Below, in pieces: positions 1 to 4,850 of a stretch of 5,078 bases of DNA (position 1 is the stretch's first letter; each line of letters starts with the position of its first letter). The position numbers were made by a program, and so were the translations under genes. Under the pieces are notes generated by a model. That model searched no databases. It was not told the origin of the DNA and saw nothing but the letters and a program-made list of their open reading frames with translations. The DNA is from JASJBU01 sp965372385 (GTDB lineage Bacteria > Pseudomonadota > Gammaproteobacteria > Chromatiales > Chromatiaceae), in assembly GCA_965372385.1 (NCBI GenBank), contig CBDVCD010000263.1:1-5078 (forward strand). The letters are read 5' to 3'.

Positions 1-27
1 ATTCATCGGTATCAATGGTGGCACCTT

Positions 28-945
28 TTACTCAGAAACAACCACCTGGTTGCGGCCAGTCTCTTTAGCCTGGTAGAGGGCGGCATCGGCGCGTTCAAAC
101 AGTTTCCTGGACGAATCTTCTTTTATCAATGTGGCTACACCCAGACTCATGGTGACGCTCAACGCCTTCGGACTGGTGAAGACAAGGGCCTCGATATTCT
201 TCCGGATCCGCTCCGCCAGCAGTTGGGCGCCGCGTCTGTCGGTGCCATTGAGCACCACCACGAACTCCTCGCCACCAATACGGTAGAGCGCATCACTGCT
301 GCGGATGGTGGCCTCGACTGCCTGGGCCACATTTTTCAACACCAGGTCTCCGACGGTATGACCAAAGCGGTCATTGACCCGCTTGAAATGATCGATGTCG
401 AAGACGATGAGTGACAACTCACTGGACCTGCGACGGCTGATCTCGATCTCCCGGCTGAGGTTGCTCTTGTATGCGGCCCGATTCTTGACGCCGGTCAGGG
501 CATCCACGAAGGCGGATTGGATCGCTTCACGATAGAGCAGGGCATTACGCAGGGGATAGAGCAGAATCGCCAGCAGGTTTTCCAGCTGCTCAATCTCTGT
601 CTGCGTAAAGCGTGCCTTTCTGGAGAAACCAATCTTGCCCAGATCCTGTTCCAGCACTTTCAGGTTATAGCTGACACGATGCCGTGCCTGCTGGCCAAAG
701 GTGAGCAAGAACTCTCCTATGCTGGTCTGGTAGCTGGCGGCATCATGAGGTATCGTCTTACTGATCGCATTCACAAAGAGTTCAATGAGACTTTCCAGTT
801 CAAGCGTAGATTGCAGCTTGTTGGTCAGTTCCAGAGCCAGTACCAGTTCAGGTTGGATCTTTGACCGCTGATAATTGCCTCCAGGAAAGGCTGCAAGGGG
901 ATGACTCATGCGACTGGAATCGATGCTTTGAATTGGATCTGTCAT
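28..945 (-). CDS. Diguanylate cyclase, GAF-like sensor plus GGDEF domain
   Basis: This 305-residue cytosolic protein should condense two GTP into the second messenger cyclic di-GMP. There is no signal peptide or membrane segment. Residues about 31-125 look like a GAF-type sensor domain, followed by a linking helix (about 125-145). The GGDEF domain starts at the typical DALTG motif (148-152), then NR. FDID at 182-185 supplies the first Mg2+ aspartate (D183), GGEEF is at 224-228, and SLGVA is near 267-271. RSSD at 215-218 lies five residues before GGEEF and matches the RxxD product-inhibition site, so both activity and feedback inhibition appear intact. No EAL domain is present. The ATG at 945 was kept: it has a weak upstream AGG, and the next Met (909) has no visible ribosome site. 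A sigma-54-like promoter lies 39 bases upstream. After the TAA, an AAGGTG on the minus strand at the window edge could serve a following gene, but none is readable. The ligand of the GAF-like domain is unknown. Confidence 0.95.
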   Translation of the reverse strand: MTDPIQSIDSSRMSHPLAAFPGGNYQRSKIQPELVLALELTNKLQSTLELESLIELFVNAISKTIPHDAASYQTSIGEFLLTFGQQARHRVSYNLKVLEQDLGKIGFSRKARFTQTEIEQLENLLAILLYPLRNALLYREAIQSAFVDALTGVKNRAAYKSNLSREIEISRRRSSELSLIVFDIDHFKRVNDRFGHTVGDLVLKNVAQAVEATIRSSDALYRIGGEEFVVVLNGTDRRGAQLLAERIRKNIEALVFTSPKALSVTMSLGVATLIKEDSSRKLFERADAALYQAKETGRNQVVVSE

Positions 946-983
946 GTTTTCAACCTGTTATCCCTAAGACAATGTTCATCTTG

Positions 984-999
984 TGCGAAATATGTGCCA
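984..999 (-). promoter_or_regulatory. Candidate sigma-54 (-24/-12) promoter for the diguanylate cyclase
   Basis: Read on the minus strand, the site is TGGCACATATTTCGCA. Against the sigma-54 consensus TGGCACGNNNNTTGCA it keeps the whole TGGCAC block and the GC of the -12 element. The GG and GC dinucleotides have the required 10-base separation. There are two mismatches (G to A after TGGCAC, and T to C before GC). The transcript would start near 973, giving a 5' leader of roughly 28 bases before the cyclase ATG. If real, transcription needs RpoN and an enhancer-binding activator, a class of control common for motility and biofilm genes. No activator gene lies in the window. The call rests on pattern matching alone. 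Confidence 0.45.
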
Positions 1000-1013
1000 A
1001 TATTAAAAATATT
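999..1013. repeat. Perfect AATATT inverted repeat, possible regulator site
   Basis: AATATT, a three-base AAA spacer and AATATT form a perfect palindrome in the divergent intergenic region, directly upstream of the candidate sigma-54 site on the minus strand and upstream of the thioredoxin-fold gene on the plus strand. The position would suit an operator or a bending/curvature element shared by both genes. In sequence this AT-rich, palindromes of this size arise easily, so no regulator is proposed. Confidence 0.25.
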
Positions 1014-1046
1014 CAATAATACAGTAAGATAAGAACGATTGATGAG

Positions 1047-1075
1047 GGAGGTGACAAAAATATGTCGCAACCTCC
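1047..1075 (+). promoter_or_regulatory. Strong Shine-Dalgarno site within a potential hairpin
   Basis: GGAGGTGA (1047-1054) is a near-perfect anti-16S ribosome site, seven bases before an ATG at 1062. In RNA, GGAGGT (1047-1052) can pair with ACCTCC (1070-1075), and GAC (1053-1055) can continue the stem with GTC (1064-1066), leaving a three-base bulge (1067-1069) and an eight-base A/U-rich loop. Such a fold would hide both the ribosome site and the start codon. A second copy of CAACCTCC at 1145-1152 offers an alternative partner for the same GGAGGT. This could be a translational switch in the leader of the thioredoxin-fold gene, or a chance fold. No known riboswitch or thermometer class was recognised. 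Confidence 0.35.
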
Positions 1076-1256
1076 GTTCATTAGTCGTCAGCCAAATGAA
1101 GTGAACAGCATGTCGCGATCACTCGTAGGCAATGACTTACAATACAACCTCCTCTACACAGCAAAAGGGGTACTCAATGATGTTTGGCCGCTTCATTCTC
1201 TTTTGGGCCCTCTCTGTGCTGTTATGTGCAAACAGCATCTCCGCTTCGATGGATGA
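1062..1256 (+). CDS. Possible 64-residue ORF with strong ribosome site, unknown
   Basis: This short reading frame starts at an ATG seven bases after GGAGGTGA, the best-placed ribosome site in the intergenic region. It runs out of frame across the start and signal-peptide region of the following thioredoxin-fold gene. The product (starting MSQPPFISRQ) has no signal peptide, clear membrane segment or recognised motif. Against it being a gene: the last 80 bases overlap another gene in a different frame, and the second half reads like a shadow of it. For it: the exceptional ribosome site. It could be a leader ORF that affects translation of the next gene rather than a functional protein. Confidence 0.2.
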   Translation: MSQPPFISRQPNEVNSMSRSLVGNDLQYNLLYTAKGVLNDVWPLHSLLGPLCAVMCKQHLRFDG

Positions 1257-2223
1257 GGCGTTGCAGACAGGCTTTATCAACCCCGGTTTCCACGAAAAAC
1301 CTGACTGGTTCAAAAACTCGTTTCTCGATCTGCGGGATGACGTATCCGAGGCGGCGGCGGAGGGTAGGCGTGTGATCCTGTTCTTCCACCAGGACGGTTG
1401 CCCCTATTGCGCCAAGTTGCTGAACGAGAATTTCGCCCTCAAAAGCCTGGTCGAAAAAACCAAGGCCAATTTTGATGTGATTGCGATAAATATCTGGGGT
1501 GACCGGGAGGCCTCGGGCCTGCGGGGCGAAACGACCACGGAGAAAGCGTTATCCTCAGCGCTAAAGGTGATGTATACGCCAATCCTGTTGTTTCTCAATG
1601 AACAGGGAGAGACAGTGTTGCGGGTCAACGGCTACTACCCGCCCCATAAATTCGAAGCGGCCCTGGACTATGTGGCGGGGAGCTTCGAACAGAAGCAATC
1701 CTTTCGAGACTATCTGTCGGAGGTCGAGCCCATACCCGCCAGCGGGGTCCTGCATCATGCCCCCGGCTATCTGCCCAGGCCGCTCGACCTGCGGGCATCC
1801 AGGGGTGAGCACGCCAGACCCCTGCTGGTCATGCTGGAGCAGAGGGCCTGTGCTCCCTGTGATGAGCTGCATAGCGACATTCTGGCAAGGCCTGAGGTCA
1901 AGAAAAGCCTGCAACAGTTCGACGTGGCACTGGTGGATGTCTGGTCTGGGGAGATGCTCACGACGCCGCTTGGAGAGCGGCTCAGGGCCACCGATTGGGC
2001 AGCCAGGCTGAAGGTCCATTATGCGCCGAGTCTGCTGTTTTTCGATGCGGCCGGCAGGGAGGTTTTTCGCACTGACGCACTCCTGAAGGCCTTTCATGTG
2101 CATGCTGCGATGGATTACGTGCTCACCGGCGCCTACCAAACCCAGCCCAACTTCCAGCGGTTCGTACAGGCCAGGGCCGATGCGTTACGGGCAAAGGGGG
2201 TCGAGCCCGATCTGATGGATTGA
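1177..2223 (+). CDS. Exported protein with two tandem thioredoxin-fold domains, SoxW-like
   Basis: The start was set at the ATG at 1177 because AAAAGGGG lies just upstream and the product then opens with a typical signal peptide: a short basic start (MMFGR), a hydrophobic core to about residue 18, and a likely cleavage near SISA (20-23). An in-frame ATG at 1132 would bury that signal. The mature periplasmic protein (348 residues with signal) carries two related thioredoxin-fold domains. The first has CPYC at 75-78 and a cis-proline loop YTP at 133-135; the second has CAPC at 225-228 and YAP at 282-284. Each domain also repeats a VWxxE/IWxxRE-type strand and a C-terminal xxxxLDYV/xxAMDYV helix, so the gene is an internal duplication. 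The style is that of SoxW/thioredoxin_2-type proteins that reduce or shuffle disulfides of exported proteins. No sox genes are adjacent, so the partner is unknown. The cysteine at residue 17 does not sit in a proper lipobox. Confidence 0.9.
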   Translation: MMFGRFILFWALSVLLCANSISASMDEALQTGFINPGFHEKPDWFKNSFLDLRDDVSEAAAEGRRVILFFHQDGCPYCAKLLNENFALKSLVEKTKANFDVIAINIWGDREASGLRGETTTEKALSSALKVMYTPILLFLNEQGETVLRVNGYYPPHKFEAALDYVAGSFEQKQSFRDYLSEVEPIPASGVLHHAPGYLPRPLDLRASRGEHARPLLVMLEQRACAPCDELHSDILARPEVKKSLQQFDVALVDVWSGEMLTTPLGERLRATDWAARLKVHYAPSLLFFDAAGREVFRTDALLKAFHVHAAMDYVLTGAYQTQPNFQRFVQARADALRAKGVEPDLMD

Positions 2224-2264
2224 GGGTCATCCTGACGAATTTATGCCTAGAAGGAAATTCAAAA

Positions 2265-2798
2265 ATGCTTGAATCGTTAATATTGGTAGATGATTTTGGT
2301 CATCGGAGCGGTACAGCGGAACGGGTAGATTGTCATATCGGACAGGGGATGAGGCATCGTGCTTTCGTCACTTTTTTGAGTGATTCAAATGGGAGTCTGT
2401 TGATCCAGAAACGCCAAACACATAAACTTGGTGGTGGCCGATGGGATGTGTCGGCCACCAGTCATGTTCGTTCTAATGAAACTTTCGCGGCAGCAATCCG
2501 TCGTTGCCTTGCCCATGAGCTTGGGATTACACAAGCAATAAGCTCAGCTTATTTGCTGTCTTACACCTATATAGAACATTTGGGTTCCCATGCCGAGAAT
2601 GAGTTTTGCTCCCTGTTTCGCATCTCTTATTATGGGGAAATTATTGCAAACCCAGATGAATTGATTGAACACCGCTGGGTTCCGGTTGCACAACTGACCG
2701 AATGGTATCGTTCGGACAGCAAGTTATTTACCCAATGGTTTGGTGAGGCGTTTGAGCGTTTTCTCAGCCATTCGGAAGAGGAGTGGTGTTATGGATGA
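2265..2798 (+). CDS. Isopentenyl-diphosphate isomerase-like Nudix protein lacking the catalytic Cys
   Basis: This 177-residue cytosolic protein has the length and layout of type I isopentenyl-diphosphate isomerase (E. coli Idi, 182 residues). By eye alignment, all metal ligands are kept: H24 and H31 (Idi H25, H32), H67 (Idi H69), and E111/E113 in ENE (Idi E114, E116). The degenerate Nudix motif RRCLAHELG (79-87) also matches Idi RRCRYELG, including the Mg2+ glutamate (E85). The catalytic cysteine (Idi C67, in SVCGH) is replaced by threonine (T65, in SATSH), and the tryptophan of the Idi active site (W161) does not seem to be present. Normal isomerase chemistry is therefore doubtful; hydrolysis or binding of another diphosphate is possible, as in YfcD-type relatives. 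The ATG at 2265 follows AAGGA (2251-2255); an earlier in-frame ATG at 2220 overlaps the upstream stop and lacks a ribosome site. Three rows sampled by hand in the upstream gene are about 66% GC, four rows here about 44%. The gene overlaps the next by eight bases. Confidence 0.85.
   Translation: MLESLILVDDFGHRSGTAERVDCHIGQGMRHRAFVTFLSDSNGSLLIQKRQTHKLGGGRWDVSATSHVRSNETFAAAIRRCLAHELGITQAISSAYLLSYTYIEHLGSHAENEFCSLFRISYYGEIIANPDELIEHRWVPVAQLTEWYRSDSKLFTQWFGEAFERFLSHSEEEWCYG
2774..2783 (+). promoter_or_regulatory. Ribosome site that sets the start of the PNPOx-like gene
   Basis: GGAAGAGGAG lies inside the 3' end of the Idi-like gene, seven bases before the ATG at 2791. It decides for this start over the earlier in-frame ATG at 2740, which has no such site and would add 17 residues that do not match the family. 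The start overlaps the upstream stop codon by eight bases, which is typical of translational coupling. Confidence 0.75.
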
Positions 2799-3387
2799 TC
2801 CGCGCCAGATGTTGATTGACTCTTATGCTCAGGCTCAGGCTACGGGCGATGCGTATAGCCACTTTTTCAACATGACGACGGTGGATGAGGTGGGCTGCCC
2901 GGTCACCCGGACCCTAACGTTACGTGAGATCACGATGGATGGAATCGTCGTCTATATCAATCGCGAAAGCCCCAAGATCGAACAACTCAAATTTCATCCT
3001 GTCTATGAGTTGCTGTTTTTCTGGCCTAGCCTGCTCAGGCAGTTCAGGGTCAGAGGTCGGTATGAAATCTTTGAAAATGAGGCACAACGCCTCAGTTGGA
3101 AAGCTAAATCGTATCAGGGCAAGCTCTATGACCTGTTTCATGTGCACGGATTGGCGCAAAGCAGCAGGCTGTTATCGCGAGATGCCTATCTGCAAAAGGC
3201 GGCAGAAGTCCGTGTCCGGTTTCCCGTGGAAAGCAAACTGGAGATGCCCTCAGAAAACGCCTGCATTCAGTTTATACCGGACTATATTGAATCCTGGTAT
3301 GGCTCTATGGAGGATCATCTGCATGATCGTCGACTCTTCCGCAGACAGAAGGATGGTCCATGGTCGGAGCAGGTGCTCGTGCCATAA
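2791..3387 (+). CDS. Pyridoxamine-5'-phosphate oxidase-like FMN protein, altered substrate site
   Basis: This 198-residue cytosolic protein has the split-barrel flavin fold of the PdxH family (E. coli PdxH, 218 residues). It opens at about PdxH residue 35-40 and so lacks the basic N-terminal segment. Family features by eye alignment: TRTLTLRE (39-46; FMN phosphate arginine R40, with PdxH K72 replaced by R45), VVYIN (53-57), SPK (60-62; PdxH R88 replaced by proline, K89 kept as K62), RQFRVRGR (83-90; Q84 matches Q111), QSSR (123-126), and a C-terminal domain ending SWYG...LHDRRLFRR...W..QVLVP, like PdxH RLHDRFLYQR...RLAP. The substrate-binding arginine (PdxH R197) is histidine here (H176), while H199 is kept (H178). 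FMN binding is likely; pyridoxal 5'-phosphate synthesis is doubtful, and another amine or secondary metabolite is possible, as for the related PhzG. It is translated together with the Idi-like gene through an eight-base overlap. Sampled rows give about 46% GC, lower than the flanks. Confidence 0.85.
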   Translation: MDDPRQMLIDSYAQAQATGDAYSHFFNMTTVDEVGCPVTRTLTLREITMDGIVVYINRESPKIEQLKFHPVYELLFFWPSLLRQFRVRGRYEIFENEAQRLSWKAKSYQGKLYDLFHVHGLAQSSRLLSRDAYLQKAAEVRVRFPVESKLEMPSENACIQFIPDYIESWYGSMEDHLHDRRLFRRQKDGPWSEQVLVP

Positions 3388-3479
3388 AGGGGCGATCTTA
3401 TCGATTGATGCCGCAGTTTATGTTGCAGATAACAAAATATCATCCTGCGACTGTATCCCACGGCATGATAAAGCTTGGC
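3388..3479. other. Gap between converging genes, no clear terminator
   Basis: This 92-base stretch separates the stops of the PNPOx-like gene (plus) and the phosphodiesterase gene (minus). It contains only weak inverted repeats: CGAT/ATCG around a three-base loop (3393-3403), and ATGCCG (3408-3413) with CGGCAT (3461-3466), 47 bases apart. Neither is followed by a T tract on either strand, so no rho-independent terminator is called. No ORF of note is seen. Confidence 0.6.
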
Positions 3480-4850
3480 TCAAGCCAGTGACCGCAGAAT
3501 CAGTTGCTTGATATCGGTCATGGCATACTCATCAGCTGCCAGACGTCTGTCTGAACTGATAAGGAGTGGCCCATGCTGTGGATCGGTCGCGAGAAGGCCG
3601 TGCGTGCCCTTCACCAGGTCCGCCTGTATCGGTATCACATCCAACAGGGTACGCAAGCCCAGTTTTTTCTGCAGCAGGCGACCTGCGATCCGTAGTTTGG
3701 GAAAGCGCAATTGCGGATCGAGAAACAGCTCGGCCGGATCGTAACCGGGTTTGCGATGGATATCCACGGTGCGGGCAAAGTCTGGCGCTTTGGCATCATC
3801 TAGCCAGTAGTAATAGGTGAACCAGTGGCCAGGTTCCGCCATAGCGATCAGTTCACCGGATCGTTCGTGATCGATGGCGAACTCAACCTTTCCCTGACTG
3901 TCCAGCACACGTTGGATGCCCGGTGTCCGCTCCAGCAGGTTCTTTACTGTCTGCAGATCTGAAGATTCCTTCAGGTAGACATGGGCGACTTGATGGTCCG
4001 CTACCGCAAAGGCCTGCGAGGCGCCGGCGTCAAGTAGCTCCCAGCCCAGAGTATCCCTTACCCTCAGGTAGCCAGCCTCACGTAAGATTCGGTTGATGTC
4101 CACGCTACCGGTCGCCTGTTCGATGCCATATTCGGAGACAACCATCACCTCTGCTCCCTGAGCGCGGACGTGTTCGATAAGCTCTCCGGCAACCTGGTCT
4201 ATCTGACGCAAATCCTCATGGATGGCCGGATCTGACGGTCCCAGGCGCTGCAGGTTATAGTCCAGGTGTGGCAGATAGACCAGGGAGATGCGAGGGTGAT
4301 GGTCATCGAATACCTGTTTTGCTGCGTGGGCGATCCAGGCCGACGAACGAATGTTCGATGCAGGTCCCCAGAAGTTGAACATGGGAAAGGGGCCGAGTCG
4401 TTCCTGCAGGGTCTTTCCCAACTCCTGCGGCTCGCTGTAGATGTCGGGGATCTTCCGCCCGTCTGCCGGGTAGATCGGGCGTGGAGTCACTGACCAGTCG
4501 ACATCGGCGTACATGTTGTACCACCAGAAGAGCTTCGCGCAGCTGAACGAGTTATCCAGTTGTCTGGCGACATCCCAGATCTTCTCACCCTGCACCAATT
4601 GGTTGGCCTGCCGCCAAAACCAGATCTCAGCCAGTTCACGAAAATACCAGCCGTTGGCGACAATGCCGTGTCCCCTTGGCGTCAGGCCGGTGAGCATGGA
4701 GGCCTGAGCGGTACAGGTCACAGCGGGAAAGACTCCACGCATGTTGGCGATAAAGCCGTCACCCACAAGCCTGTTCAGGTGTGGGGTATGTTCCCCAAGC
4801 AGGGACGGTGTGAGCCCCACGATATCGATCACGACCAGCGGTGCGCTCAT
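3480..4850 (-). CDS. eboF: EboF-type phosphodiesterase/nucleotide pyrophosphatase family protein
   Basis: This 456-residue cytosolic protein (no signal peptide) belongs to the alkaline-phosphatase superfamily, type I phosphodiesterase/nucleotide pyrophosphatase branch. VVIDIVGL gives the first metal aspartate (D9), and FPAVTCTAQ (41-49) gives the nucleophile threonine T45, followed by SMLTGLTPRGHGI. The second metal set is unusual: LPHLDYNLQRLGP (193-205) keeps D197 but has glutamine where the family normally has histidine (DxxxH), and VSEYGI (238-243) has Glu-Tyr where SDHG is usual. A late histidine is in EPGHW (H342). Secreted relatives hydrolyse phosphodiesters; this one may act on a cytosolic phosphorylated metabolite or be a divergent form. 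The ATG at 4850 was chosen for its AGGAGG ribosome site (4858-4863 on this strand) and because it forms an ATGA overlap with the upstream EboE gene; starting at 4901 would overlap that gene by 55 bases. The name eboF rests mainly on that neighbour. In Nostoc the ebo cluster is needed for export of the scytonemin monomer to the periplasm. Confidence 0.85.
   Translation of the reverse strand: MSAPLVVIDIVGLTPSLLGEHTPHLNRLVGDGFIANMRGVFPAVTCTAQASMLTGLTPRGHGIVANGWYFRELAEIWFWRQANQLVQGEKIWDVARQLDNSFSCAKLFWWYNMYADVDWSVTPRPIYPADGRKIPDIYSEPQELGKTLQERLGPFPMFNFWGPASNIRSSAWIAHAAKQVFDDHHPRISLVYLPHLDYNLQRLGPSDPAIHEDLRQIDQVAGELIEHVRAQGAEVMVVSEYGIEQATGSVDINRILREAGYLRVRDTLGWELLDAGASQAFAVADHQVAHVYLKESSDLQTVKNLLERTPGIQRVLDSQGKVEFAIDHERSGELIAMAEPGHWFTYYYWLDDAKAPDFARTVDIHRKPGYDPAELFLDPQLRFPKLRIAGRLLQKKLGLRTLLDVIPIQADLVKGTHGLLATDPQHGPLLISSDRRLAADEYAMTDIKQLILRSLA

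Noticed and set aside
517..864. 115-codon plus-strand frame opposite the diguanylate cyclase
   Set aside because: It mirrors the GAF-like region of the cyclase; no motif or ribosome site supports it.
981..1020. Sigma-70 promoter for the thioredoxin-fold gene (AATAAT at 1015-1020)
   Set aside because: The -10-like AATAAT is good, but no convincing -35 lies 16-18 bases upstream, and AT-rich sequence gives such boxes by chance.
1132..1176. Earlier in-frame ATG for the thioredoxin-fold gene
   Set aside because: It would add 15 polar residues before the signal peptide and has only a poor ribosome site; the ATG at 1177 has AAAAGGGG and gives a normal signal sequence.
1213..1230. Lipoprotein signal at the cysteine in the signal peptide of the thioredoxin-fold gene
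   Set aside because: The residues before Cys17 read VLLC; the position just before the cysteine should be Gly, Ala or Ser for lipid attachment.
1561..2139. 192-codon open frame on the minus strand inside the thioredoxin-fold gene
   Set aside because: It is antisense to a clear two-domain protein, has low-complexity content typical of the opposite strand of GC-rich coding DNA, and shows no family motif or ribosome site.
2219..2248. Separate sigma-70 promoter for the Idi-like/PNPOx-like pair
   Set aside because: TTGAGG with a 16-17-base spacer leads only to TATGCC, a poor -10 box; read-through from the upstream gene is equally possible.
2265..2798. Annotation as a functional isopentenyl-diphosphate isomerase (idi)
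   Set aside because: The catalytic cysteine position is threonine, so the symbol and activity are not justified despite the good overall match.
3388..3479. Bidirectional terminator between the converging genes
   Set aside because: The inverted repeats found are only four to six base pairs, one with a very long loop, and no T tract follows.
2924..3511. 195-codon plus-strand frame overlapping the PNPOx-like gene
   Set aside because: It is in a different frame from a well-supported flavoprotein, has a Ser/Arg/Cys-rich composition typical of a shadow frame, and runs into the converging gene.
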